64,000 nucleotides of DNA from Urechis unicinctus (GCA_034190875.2 CM067354.1:71197730-71261729), one strand, 5' to 3'; positions 11,611 to 23,911 are shown, counted from the first letter of the stretch. Program-made: numbers and translations. The notes: generated by a model from the sequence alone, not told the origin.

Positions 11611-11800
11611 GCGAACGGCGAGAGGTAACCCGCCACTGACCGACACCTGGATCCCTAACCTCGCTCTGGCCAACACCGGGATTCCTAACCTGCCACGGAC
11701 CTAGATATGGATCATTAACCTGCCACTGACCGACACCTGGATCCCTAACCTGCCACTGACCGAGACTTGTATCCCACCCTGCCACTGACCGAAAAACTAT
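11610..11800. repeat. Short minisatellite, 30-bp unit
   Basis: About six copies of CCTAACCTGCCACTGACCGA plus CACCTGGATC. The TGCCACTGAC cores at 11,721 and 11,751 give the period. The minus-strand frame (QWQVRDPGVG repeats) is open only because of the 30-bp period. Confidence 0.85.
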
Positions 11801-11899
11801 GTAAAAGCATGCCTTGGTTTCCGGATAATACCGATTCGCCGGCCTGTACAAAATATACAAGGAAACACGCACAAAGGAAGATAGGTCTGCGTCATGATT

Positions 11900-12115
11900 G
11901 GTGAGGTTAGGTGGGTGGTATGGTGCGGTTAGGTGGATGGGGTGATGAGGTAAAGTGGATGGGGTGATGAGGTAAAGTGGATGAATAGGTGGGTGGATAG
12001 GTGGGTGGGCTGGTAAGGTTAAGTGGATGGGGTGGTGAGGTTAAGTGGGTGGGATGGTGTAGTTGGTTAGGTGGATGGGGTGGTGAGGTTAGGTGGATGG
12101 ATGGTGTTGGTGGTT
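11900..12115. repeat. Irregular G-rich tandem repeat, ~20-23-bp unit
   Basis: About ten degenerate copies of GGTTAGGTGGATGGGGTGRTGA with variable length. It lies directly left of the retrotransposon remnant. Confidence 0.75.
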
Positions 12116-12199
12116 ACGTGTGTAAGATCATATAACAAATTATATAAAAACAAACCCACAACCATATTACGGCTATGCATGAGGTCAATAATGAAAAAC

Positions 12200-13446
12200 A
12201 AACCAACCATACGCCCTCTATTGGATGGTACCAATGATATTAACCAACCATATGTCCTAGATTGGATGGTGTAAATAATGTAAACTAACCATAGATATTG
12301 TATTGGATGGTGCCAATTATGTAAACCAACTATACGTCCTATATTGGATGGTGTAAATAATGTAAACCAACCATAGGTCCGATATTGGATGGTGCCAATA
12401 ATGTAAACCAACCATAGGTCCGATATTGGATGGTGCCAATAATGTAAACCAACCATAGGTCCTGTATTGGATGGTGCCAATAATGTAAAATAACCATTCT
12501 TAATTTATTTGATGGTGCCAATAATGTAAACCAACCATAGGCCCAATATTGGATGGTACCAATAATGTAAAATTACCATTCGTACTTTATTTGATGGTGC
12601 CAATAATGTTAACCAGCCATTGGTCCTATATTGGATAGTGCCAATAATGTAAAATAACCATTCTTAATTTATTTGATGGTGCCAATAATGTAAACCAACC
12701 ATAAGCCCAATATTGGATGGTACCAATAATGTAAAATTACCATTCGTACTTTATTTGATGGTGCCAATAATGTTAACCAGCCATTGGTCCTATATTGGAT
12801 AGTGCCAATAATGTAAACCAACCATAGGTCCTATATTGGATAGTGCCAATAATGTAAACCAACCAATCGTCCTACATTGGATTGTGCCAATGATGTAAAC
12901 CGATCATACGCCCTACTTCGGATGGTGCCAATAATGTTAACCAACCATGTCCCATATTGGATGGTGCCAATAATGTTAACCAACCATGTCCTAGGTCCTG
13001 TATTGGATGGTGCCAACAATGTAAACCAACCATAAGTCCTATAATGGATAGTGCCAATAATGTAAACCAACCAATCGTCCTACATTGGATTGTGCCAATG
13101 ATGTAAACCGATCATACGCCCTACTTCGGATGGTGCCAATAATGTTAACCAACCATATCCCATATTGGATGGTGTCAATAATGTTAACCATGTCCCATAT
13201 CCAATAATGTTAACCAACCATATCCTATATTGGATGGTGTCAATAATGTTAACCAACCATGTCCCATATTGGATGGTGCCAATAATGTTAACCAACCATG
13301 TCCCATATTGGATGGTGCCAATAATGTTAACCAACCATGTCCCATTTTGGATGGTGTCAATAATGTTAACCAACCATGTCCCATATTGGATGGTGCCAAT
13401 AATGTTAACCAACCATGTCCCACATTCCATGGTGCCAATAATGTAA
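12200..13446. repeat. 41-bp minisatellite seeded by retrotransposon codons
   Basis: About 30 copies of a 41-bp unit (39 bp near the right end), typically AAACCAACCATAGGTCCTAT plus ATTGGATGGTGCCAATAATGT. Read as codons the unit is KPTIGPILDGANNV, which is exactly what the retrotransposon encodes on its left edge (KPTIRPLLDGTNDI at 12,200-12,241) and its right edge (DGANNVISKDKERA). The array has therefore grown from the element's own linker codons. A four-monomer block (164 bp, marked by AAAATAACCATTCTTAATTT at 12,487 and 12,651) is duplicated inside. Confidence 0.93.
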
Positions 13447-14397
13447 TTTCGAAAGACAAGGAAAGAGCAGGTTTACTTGATGGTTAATTTGCAGCAGTAT
13501 ATTTTGACTAGATAGCAGGACGCCCGGAACAAATTAGATTATTCAACGGTGGTGGTGAGGAATAATTAGAGGCAACACCTTATAGTTAGGACGAATTGGT
13601 AACTTCGTTAAACTCAAACAAGGCACCTAGCCAGGACCCACGGGTTCTAAAAGAACTCACAGCAAACATATCGCTACCATTCTTAATCATATTCATCCAG
13701 TCCATGAATGAATGAACTGTTCCGGATGACTGGAAATGGGCTCATGTTACACCAATATCTACAAATGGCAATTACCGATTACATCCGCGGTGAGCAAAAT
13801 AATTGGAACATTTGTTTGAGGCAAACTCACAGAACACTAACTTGAACATAACGTATTGGACAAATCTCTGCATTATTTTCTGGAGTTTCTGGAGGACGTT
13901 ATGGTATACGCTGGGGACCCTGTTGATGTGATTTTATTTAGTTTGATAAAGTTCCCTACCATCGGTTAGCTAGCAAACCCATGACCCGCAGCCTCAAGGG
14001 CAATGTATTAGCATGGATAAATGAATGGCTTCGTAATAGAATGCTGAGAGTGGTGATAAAAGGCATTGAATCCGATTGGACCAGGGTTATCAGTGGTGTC
14101 GCTGAGGGGGCGGTCCTAGGATTCGATTGGACGAGGCTTATCAGTGGTGTCGCTCAGGAGGCGGTCCTAGGATCCGATTGGACGAGGCTTATCAGTGGTG
14201 TCGCTGAGGGGGCGGTCCTAGGACCCGTTCTTTTCTTAATCTACATAATTGATCTAGTCGGCGCTGTTGACGTAATGTTATAAATCAATTGCAGTTGACA
14301 CCGAACTTTACTCCAGCTTAAGGACCATAATCCCGTCATATATGTTAGACTGGGAAAATGACGGGCAAATGAAAAGTTTGGTGATTCCAATCTAAAT
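13447..14397 (+). pseudogene. Reverse transcriptase domain remnant of the CR1-type element
   Basis: In-frame blocks match the LINE RT order: DKERAGLL (13,455), PRVLKEL (13,638), VPDDWKWAHVTPI (13,719), VSKIIG (13,790), LEFLEDV...GDPVDVILF (to 13,939), then after a 1-bp-scale frameshift FDKVPYHRLASK (13,942), GNVLAWINEWLRNR, RVVIKGIESDW, SGVAEGAVLGPVLFLIYIIDL. The catalytic YADD box is degraded: at 14,288-14,311 another frame reads IAVDTELY, so one catalytic aspartate is replaced by valine. Further on MLDWENDGQMKS matches the usual W..WQMKFN region. Stops occur at 13,485, 13,713, 13,817 and 13,838. Confidence 0.9.
14071..14223 (+). repeat. 51-bp in-frame triplication inside RT motif
   Basis: Three copies of a 17-codon unit, 14,071-14,121, 14,122-14,172 and 14,173-14,223, each reading (S/F)DWTR(V/L)ISGVAEGAVLG or a close variant; copy 2 has QE instead of EG. 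LINE reverse transcriptases carry this motif once (SGVPQGSVLGP). Copies 2 and 3 share differences from copy 1 (ACG AGG CTT for ACC AGG GTT). Confidence 0.97.
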
Positions 14398-14830
14398 GAT
14401 GTGTCAGAGGAGAGGTGATGTGAAAGAGGAGAGGTGATGCGTCGGAGAGGTGATGTGTCAGAGGAGAGGTGATGTGTCAGAGGAGAGGTGATGTGTCAGA
14501 GGAGAGGTGATGTGCAAGAGGAGAGGTGATGTGTCAGAGGAGATATGATGTGTCAGAGGAGAGGTGATGTGTCAGATAAGGGGTGATGTGTCAGAGGAGA
14601 GGTGATGTGTCAGAGGAGAGGTGATGTGTCAGATGAGGGGTGATGTGTCAGAGGAGAGGTGAAGTGTCAGAGGAGAGGTGATGTGTCAGAGGAGAGGTGA
14701 TGTGTCAGAGGAGAGGTGATGTGTCAGATGAGAGGTGATGTGTCAGAGGAGAGGTGATGTGTCAGAGGAGAAGTGATGTGTCAGATGATAGGTGATGTGT
14801 CAGAGGAGAGGTGATGTGTCAGATGAGAGT
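14395..14830. repeat. 19-bp minisatellite seeded by retrotransposon codons
   Basis: About 22 copies of GATGTGTCAGAGGAGAGGT. At the left edge the retrotransposon frame reads SNLNDVSEER (14,386-14,415); at the right edge DVSDESDSGVIINQS (14,813-14,857). These are the two sides of the LINE motif normally read as L..VxEEKDLGVIID, so the repeat unit equals the DVSEER codons plus 1 bp. A 19-bp period destroys the reading frame. Confidence 0.93.
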
Positions 14831-15165
14831 GATTCAGGTGTCATAATTAATCAGTCATATAAATCCAGCAAACAATGCAGCGCAACAGCAGTAAAGGCTA
14901 ACGGAGTTCCCGGGATGGTCAGACGGACGGTCCCTGGTCGCTTTAAGGGAGATTTATCCAACTTTACAAGGCGCTTGCTAGGCTGCATGACGTCAACGTG
15001 ACGTAGATATATTGGAAAAGATACAAAGGCTCGCTATTAAGCTCGTAGCCGGTATGTTTGAGTTAGGTTACGAACGAAGATAGCACTTGTTAGGACAAAC
15101 AACTCTCAAATATAGTGTTCGCTGGTTAGAGAGTCGTAATTAATCTGTCTGAGCTAGTGAAAAGT
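14831..15165 (+). pseudogene. C-terminal remnant of the CR1-type ORF2
   Basis: Readable blocks are SGVIINQSYKSSKQCSATAV and KANGVPGMVRR (compare DLGVIIDxSLKFSxQCxxAVKKANRVLGMIRR), then from 15,004 VDILEKIQRLAIKLVAGMFE and LGYERR, stop, HLLGQTTL (compare DIDLLEKVQRRATKLIPG...YEERLxxLGLTTLE). The frame shifts near 15,000 and the sequence is not recognisable beyond about 15,165. Confidence 0.85.
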
Positions 15166-16600
15166 TAATATTAAACGTGATTTATCTATCATACTGACCT
15201 CAAACCGCAATGCTAACATATGTATCCATATAAGAACTGTGTTCTTCAGTTGATTTTCAAGTATAAGAAGTGACTAAAGTTGTACATGCACGAAAATACA
15301 ACACATGGAGATACGCTGCAACCAACAGGACCGAAGGAGCTATAGCTACGTGAACCCTAACATTTATGAATTGCAAAATGAAACTGGCATACAAATTTTA
15401 AAAAAGTTATCCGAACAAACAGAAATGAACTCTGAGTTTGAATACAAGATCAATACATTTAAGATAACGTCAAACGTGAAGCTTGATAATGAAGCGGACG
15501 CGGCGATACCTTGTTTCACCTTTTCGCATCTGACTATGACCTTGGACACACTTAGGGCGACCTGGATCTCGGATCGCTACTTGCGCTGTTCATTGCAATT
15601 CCCCGTTGTAATTGAGGTGGTCCTGAAAGTCGGGTCGATAATTACTCTGGCTTGCCATTCAATTCTGTTATGACTTGTTAGCGTGCCCACACTTCCATAT
15701 GGATTTGATAGTATTTGAACCCCACCAGCTTCCGCTAGTACTGGGTAATGTTATGCAAGATAAATCACTCCTTGCAGGTATTGACCATCTTCCTAGATCT
15801 CATGAGTATGATTTCATTGGGGATAACCAGTCCAGAGCCACAGTCCTATATTTGCCACCCTCTTCTATGAGGCTCGTACGATGTACGGTATGGATGTTTG
15901 GTAGCAGAACCTGCCAAGATGTACGGTAGCAGACTTGGTCTTCGATCATGAAGCTTTTCATGACGTTTAGTGATATCTTGCTCATAACCGACGACATATG
16001 GACCTCTATGGTGGATCCATTTGGGATTACAGATAAAGAAATAACATAGAACAATATTATTGAAAGCACATGCAAACGGTAGCGAATTTTCACAATCACT
16101 AACTTTCGTCTGAAGAGTGTTTTATGTCTACCAGAACCTGCCAAGATTTACATTACAACGCCCACAAAAACAAGTCCACACTCGGAACAAATATAACACA
16201 CGCAAAACATGCATTATTTTCGTGTGGCAGACCCCTGCAGTCATAACACATACCCAGCACCCCTAAAATAACTTTAGTGTTATCGTCTCTACACAACACC
16301 AACCACGCTGAATCATAACGGACGCTGTCGGTTGTTAATGCCCAGTGTATACAGATTTTCTCATCACAGTATTCTCTCAGTATTTGATACCAGTAATGCT
16401 CTTGTTCTAATGAAATGGTTGGTCTACGACACTTACTTTGCCTCAATCAGTTCATGTAAGTTGCCAAGGTCTGACATTATGACATGCGATTCGCATTATG
16501 ATAAGAGAGTCATACCAGCACTAAGCTGCTCATTATGACGATAAAGATGTATCAGTAAATCATGACGCCCACAAGAGTGGTTGCGTTGTCGGTTTTCAAT
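15166..16600. other. Spacer with two unassigned ORFs
   Basis: A plus ORF at 15,305-15,673 (122 codons) and minus ORFs at 15,800-16,144 (114 codons) and 16,153-16,446 (97 codons, ending in a hydrophobic run ACFACVIFVPSVDLFLWAL). None shows a domain I recognise, and I see no splice-site or codon evidence that would make any of them a gene. The phrase AGAACCTGCCAAGAT occurs at about 15,905 and 16,132. Confidence 0.4.
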
Positions 16601-16744
16601 TGATTCTGTGTTTATTCGTGCAGTAATGAAGTTGCTGTTACTTGAGAAGATTTAATGGCCATGGAGACGCACTGTAACACAATGTTGAATGAAGGCTCTA
16701 GTATTATGATGAAGTGAAAGGCGTGAAAAAATAAAGGGGATATT

Positions 16745-17465
16745 GACGTTAAGGCGATGATGAAGTGAAAAAGATGATGAATATAAGTGAAAGGATGATG
16801 ACGTGGACGAAAAGATGAGGTGAAGAACTTGATGACGTGAAGGAGATCATGAAAGGGAGGGGATGATGAACAGAATAAGATGATGACGTGAAGGGGATGA
16901 TGACGTAGTGATGATGATGACGTGAAGGAGATGATGACGTGAAAAGGGATGAAGACGTGATTGGGATGATGACGTGAAGGTGATGATGACGTGTTGGGGG
17001 TGATGACGTGAAGGAGATGATGACGTGAAAAGGGATGATGACGTGAAGGAGATGATGACGTGAAAAGGGATGATGACGTGATTGGGATGAAAACGTGAAG
17101 GTGATGATGACGTGAAGGGGATAATGACATGAAGGGGGTGATGACGTGAAGGGGATGATGACGTGATTGGGATGATGATGTGAAGGGATGATGACGTGAA
17201 GTGATAATGACATGAAGTGGGTGATTACGTGATTGAGATGATGACGTGAAGGGATGATGACGTGAAGAGATGATGACATGAAGGGGATGATGAACAGAAT
17301 GAGATGATGACGTGACGGGGATGATGACGTGAAGGGGATAATGACGTGAAGGGGATAATGACGTGAAGGGATGATGACGTGACGGGGATGGTGACGTGAT
17401 GGAGATGATAACGTGAAGGGGATGATGACGTGAAGGGATGATGACGTGACGGGGATGGTGCTGTA
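16745..17465. repeat. Minisatellite, ~17-18-bp unit
   Basis: About 40 copies of a 17-18 bp unit GATGATGACGTGAAGGG with frequent indels. Every unit carries the TGACGTGA core (CRE/ATF-like). The two minus-strand frames of about 270-300 codons (SSPSRHHPLHVII type) are products of the stop-free repeat. Confidence 0.93.
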
Positions 17466-17544
17466 GACCGAGTGTCGGCGTGCTCTCTTTAGACGACCGT
17501 CTCTTTTGCAAAGATGTGCTGTAGAACGTAGGTCGTTCCCGACG

Positions 17545-17900
17545 GTCTGCACACCTTCACGCTAACAGCGGTCATACCGATGGTCTCCACACCTGCATGT
17601 TAACAGCGGTCATGCCGATGGTCTCCACACCTGCATGCTAACAGCGGTCATGCCGATGGTCTCCACACCTGCATGTTAACAGCGGTCATACCGATGGTCT
17701 CCACATCTGCATGTTAACAGCGGTCATACAGATGATCTCCTCACCCTCCTGTTAACAGCGGTCATACCGATGGTCTCCACACCTGCATGTTAACAGCGAT
17801 CATACAGATGGTCTCCACACCTGCATGTTAACAGCGGTCATACAGATAGTCTCCACACCTGCATGTTAACAGCGGTCATACCGATGGTCTCCACAGTATA
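17545..17900. repeat. Minisatellite, 38-bp unit
   Basis: About nine copies of GATGGTCTCCACACCTGCAT plus GTTAACAGCGGTCATACC. TGGTCT starts at 17,581 and 17,619. It begins only about 80 bp after the 17-bp array ends. Confidence 0.93.
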
Positions 17901-18324
17901 AATGTACAGACAAAATGGTTAAGGGTTAGTAGAAATGAATATAATCTAATCCAGAACAAGATGTGTTAGGGTTAGCGTTAGGATCTGTTACGGTTGGCAT
18001 ATGTTTATATTATTTGGCACATTTAACGCCTGAATATGCAATTTGTTGATAATGCATTTATTTCATCCTACAGTCGATTGTTGGAAAATGCAACTGTATT
18101 CGCATGCAAACGCATGAAAAGTTCGATGCGGTTCATATATAAAGGGGGGCTACTTCCTCACTAACTAATACTGTATATTGTCTTTGAAGCCAGATGACCT
18201 AAGTCATCAATTCACTGATAGGAGGGCTCAGTCAAACAAGCTACAAACAGATAACACGCTCACGAACAATTATATGTGTGAATGAATACTCTTTGCGTTA
18301 TAGATGTCAAAATTGATATTCACA
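17901..18324. other. Spacer with a TATA-like motif
   Basis: About 420 bp without recognisable coding sequence. Short TTAGGGTTAG pieces near 17,920-17,975 are not a telomeric array. Confidence 0.45.
18136..18143 (+). promoter_or_regulatory. TATA-box-like sequence
   Basis: TATATAAAGG followed by a G run and then CTTCCTCACTAACT about 25-30 bp downstream resembles a core promoter. No exon is recognised downstream; the next feature is a tandem array. Weak evidence. Confidence 0.15.
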
Positions 18325-18565
18325 TTGTGTGTAATCGGCATGGTAAAGCTCCACGAGACATGTATCATATGATGTGTAATCGGCATGGTACAGCTCCACG
18401 AGACATACAGCACATGATGTTATCGGCATGGTAAATCTCCACACAGCACGTGATGTGTAATCGGCATGGTAAAGCTCCACGAGACGTACAGCATATGATG
18501 TGTAATCGGCATGGTAAAGCTCCACGAGACATACGGCATATGTGTAATCGGCATGGTAAAGCTCA
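18325..18565. repeat. Short minisatellite, 45-bp unit
   Basis: Six copies of a unit containing GTAATCGGCATGGTAAAGCT followed by CCACGAGACATACAGCATATGATGT. GTAATCGGCA starts at 18,331 and 18,376. Some copies are truncated (near 18,421-18,450). The minus frame ELYHADYTS... is an artefact of the 45-bp period. Confidence 0.9.
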
Positions 18566-19100
18566 TAGCAAAATGCAATGGTGCTACACTAAGCTTACAG
18601 AAGCTTAACGCCTAATGCATGACATTGAATTAAACGTTTGGCCTTGGAGACAGCTTTGATATTAAACGCGAGGACCCTTGAGTCTTTTATGCCAAGCAGC
18701 ATATTCCATGCAAATAGCTTTAAGCGTTGAATAACGTGCAACAGCCTAGGCACAGCCATTACGGAGAATGTCATGCACTGAATGGAGTATTGACCTTCAA
18801 GGCCATTGAAAAGATAAATATGTTTACAAATTTGTAATAAAGTTAGTTTTGGTCTCGAAGGCAATGATCGTGGTTAGTGTAATGAACATCAGCAGATTTT
18901 CAGTACAAAGTTGCTTCTACTAATTAACTTACATTTAACTAGGTACAACCGCTCGGGCGGAGAAGAAAGACACACATCCCATGCAACTTAGGTTGTTCAC
19001 TGCTGCCGTAAACTGTTTCAGGGTAAAGCCCGGTAAGTTTGTGATTGTTGCCACTTGTTAACAGACGCTCACGGTGGGCCCGACCACTTCCCGCCATGAA
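18566..19100. other. Spacer without recognisable gene
   Basis: About 530 bp. A minus ORF of 89 codons at 18,595-18,864 has no recognisable content. Confidence 0.45.
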
Positions 19101-19104
19101 ACGT

Positions 19105-19285
19105 AAATATGAACGTGACTACGTGAGCAGTCTGCATGACGTTTACATTAGTGTATCATATAAACGTGACTAAGTTAGCTCCAGAGCAGTCTGCCAGTAG
19201 TTTACATCAGTGTATCATATAAATGTGACCACGTCATCTTCGGAGCAGTCTGCCAGACTTTTCTATTGGTGTATCGTCATGAATG
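19105..19285. repeat. Degenerate ~63-65-bp triplicate
   Basis: Three diverged copies of a unit containing GTGACTACGT...GAGCAGTCTGCCAG...TTTACATCAGTGTATCATAT. The three GCAGTCTGC cores lie about 63-65 bp apart. Confidence 0.75.
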
Positions 19286-20450
19286 GTGCATAACGGTGGT
19301 CCGGAAGTTTCTGCATTGTGTAATTCCAGCAATGTAGAAATCCAAGTTTTTTAAAGGTAAAAACAGCCTATCGTGCAGCAACGGGACAGCATATTACGGT
19401 ATTCAGTCAGCCTACAAGAGGAATATGGATCACGTCAAACGGATGTCTAAGGCTGAAATGCACCTGAACTATTTAGTTACAGAACAAAGCAGCTATGATG
19501 ATATTGGTATATTTCATCACCATCGTCTACAGCCTTCATGCTAGCATTTGTGCTAATTAACTGCCATTAACTGTCGGTGGTTAATCTAATGTCATAGAAC
19601 AATTCGAAATGGGCTAGCGTTAACATCAGTAAGTTACATACTGCTTAAGCGCACAACGCTTACTTAACTGGGTTGGATATGATAAAGGTATAAATTATCA
19701 TCTAACATTGTCAGCAAATTGGCTGCATTCAGGAAATAGTCTCCATGCTTTGCACGTTAAGCAAAACTAAGTTGCGGTCCTTTGCTGTTGCTTGCTTCTC
19801 TGGTGATACATAATAAATGCATTTCACGACGACGATGTCAAGTAATGGTTCTTGTAATGCCCATAGGGAGGAGCAGTGCGTACAATATTACTCATCTAGC
19901 TCGGAGAAAAACAAAACGCTATATTTATGAATATCAATGTGCAGCAAGTCGGAAATGAGGATCTTGTCGTCAATGATGCTCGTCTAGATTTACACTTTTC
20001 AATAAAGACTTTTCAGTGTTAAACAGCCACAATAAACGGTAGCTGGATAAACACAGGATACATAGATATAATCAAGCAATTTCAACACATATTCACAATT
20101 CAGAAATAGCTTTAGCATCTGAGTATGCTGTGAATTCCTACACGCGCCACATTGCCAGTTCCCGCATAACGTAATACTCAACAGACAAATATGGTGTGGT
20201 GTGTATACATTCCCTGATCGTAGTAATCCTCTTAACTTTATATTCCACTAGATTGCAAAGGGGGCTTCATTTTCTAACCTTATCTTTCTTCCTTCCTGTG
20301 AGGCAACTGAACAAAATGAGGTAATCCGTCTACCGACTCAACCATCGAGATATCTACTGTTGATACAAAAACTAGAGTCATCCAGCGAGCCCGCTTATTC
20401 TCAAATTTGCAGTCTATCTTTGGGAATGTGACAAAAACAGAGAGTAAAGA
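19286..20450. other. Spacer without recognisable gene
   Basis: About 1.16 kb of unique-looking sequence. Short ORFs only (60 codons on the minus strand at 19,999-20,181), none recognised. Confidence 0.5.
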
Positions 20451-20451
20451 T

Positions 20452-21080
<629 letters not shown>

Positions 21081-21172
21081 TTATATATATATCTGTGTTT
21101 GTATGTATGTGTATGAACGTAGTTTGCGTTATTGATCTGCGTGTATTGAAATATGTATGTGAGAGGTGGTTA

Positions 21173-22365
<1,193 letters not shown>

Positions 22366-22369
22366 ACAC

Positions 22370-23535
22370 AGATAACTGTCGGCACTCTTTTCCCCACTCC
22401 CCAAACCAGAACAATCAATCGTATTCCCCACACAGCTAACTGTCAGCTATCTCCTCTACAACCAGACCAATCAATCATCTTCCCCACACAGCTAGCTGTC
22501 AGATATCTTCTTCCCAAAACAGATCAATCGATCATTATCCCAACACTGCTTACTGTCAGCTATCTCCTCATCCAACCAGACCAATCAGTCTTCTTCCTCA
22601 AAAACTAACTGTCAGCACTCTTCTAACCTGCACCCCAGACCAATCAATCGTCTTCCTCACACAGCTAACTGTCAGCACTCTTCTAACCTCTGCTCCAGAC
22701 CAATCAATCGTCTTCCCCACACAGCTAGCTGTCAGATATATTCTTCCCAAAACAGATCAATCGATCATTATCCCAACACTGCTTACTGTCAGCTATCTCC
22801 TCCCCCAACCAGACCAATCAGTCTTCTTCCTCAAAAACTAACTATCAGCACTCTTCTAACCTGCACCCCAGACCAATCAATCGTCTTCCTCACACAGCTA
22901 ACTGTCAGCACTCTTCTAACCTCTGCTATAGACCAATCAATCGTGTTCTTCACAAAGCTAACTGTCAGCACTCTTCTAACCTCCGCTCCAGACCAATCAA
23001 TCGTCTTCCTCACACAGCTAACTGTCAGCACTCTTCTAACCTTCGCCCCAGACCAATCAGTCGTCTTCCTCACAAAGCCAACTGTCAGCACTCTTCTAAC
23101 CTCTGCTCCAGACCAATCAATCGTGTTCCTCACACAGCTAACTGTCAGCACTCTTCTAACCTCTGCTCCAGACCAATCAATCGTCTTTCCCAATAACAAA
23201 CTGTCAGCACTCTTCTAACCTGCAACCTAGACCAATCAATCGTCTCCCCCACACAGCTAACTGTCAGCACTCTTCTAGCCTCTGCTCCAGAGTAGTGAAT
23301 CGTCGTCCCCACACAGCTAACTGTTAGCGCTCTTCTGACCTCTGCCCAAGACCAACAATCGTCTTCCCCACGCAGCTAACTGTCAGCTCTCACTCAACCT
23401 CAGTTCAAGACCAATCAATCGTCTTCCTCAATCAACTAAACTGTCAGCTCTCTCAAAACCACCGCTCCAGACCAATCAATCATCTTCCTCATACAACTGT
23501 CAGCACTTTCCTACCCTCACCAGACCAATCGATCG
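22370..23535. repeat. Minisatellite, 60-bp unit with CCAAT motif
   Basis: About 19 copies of a 60-bp unit containing CAGACCAATCAATCGTCTTC, then CTCACACAGCTAACTGTCAGCACTC... and TTCTAACCTCTGCTC. Almost every unit carries GACCAATCA, which fits the NF-Y consensus RRCCAATSR. A block of several monomers around 22,480-22,620 (with TTCTTCCCAAAACAGATCAA) is repeated at 22,735-22,860. Open frames on both strands reflect the 60-bp period. Confidence 0.95.
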
Positions 23536-23911
23536 TCTTTCTTGGTCACCTGACGTACCCAACATATGGGACATCCCAAGCAAACATAAGCATTTGACAT
23601 CTATGACCCCTGAAAAAAGTTTCGATTGGGGTTTCATGTAACTTTCAACAACCGTTTCACAGACCGGGCTGTGAAACCCACGCCACTTAGACAACCAAGC
23701 AGCCCAACAGTCATTTTGTTACCATCATTGGGATATCAGATGCCGCAGGACGAGGTGTAGCACAAACCATTTCCGGTGCTTATGAGAAGTTATGCGTACC
23801 ATATCAGAAACGTACAAAACCTTACTTATGGTGCGGCTGTCATAAAAGGTCGAAATGAGAGTCATTCTATATATACCCAGGGCCGGGATTTTCTTGGCGG
23901 TCAATAAAGCT

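Larger units (their letters stand above)
12120..15165 (+). mobile_element. Decayed CR1-type non-LTR retrotransposon interrupted by self-derived tandem arrays
   Basis: Fragments of a LINE ORF2-like polyprotein are readable in order on the plus strand, in shifting frames. (1) 12,179-12,241 reads MRSIMKNKPTIRPLLDG, the linker before the RT domain. (2) After a 1.2-kb array, 13,450-13,500 reads KDKERAGLLDG then, past a stop, FAAVYFD, the usual DKEKAELLNxYFASVF block. (3) 13,623-13,760 reads APSQDPRVLKELTANI and TVPDDWKWAHVTPI. (4) 13,787-13,939 reads AVSKIIG and LEFLEDVMVYAGDPVDVILF. (5) 13,942-14,281 holds the RT core. (6) 14,830-15,110 holds the C-terminal part. Stops, frameshifts and a changed catalytic motif show it is dead. 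Clade assignment (CR1 group) is from remembered consensus motifs. No endonuclease domain is seen to the left, so it is 5' truncated or eroded. Confidence 0.92.

Noticed and set aside
15305-16446. ORFs of 122, 114 and 97 codons right of the retrotransposon as its continuation or as host genes
   Set aside because: I could not match them to CR1 C-terminal motifs or to any family, and two lie on the opposite strand. Left as unassigned.
16612-17552. Minus-strand ORFs of 299 and 267 codons rich in Ser, Pro, His and Ile
   Set aside because: They are translations of the GATGATGACGTGAAGGG array in two overlapping frames.
17915-17980. Interstitial telomeric repeat (GGTTAGG/TTAGGG pieces)
   Set aside because: Only two or three scattered partial motifs, no tandem TTAGGG run. 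The 24,657 GGGTGA repeat is also not the telomere unit.
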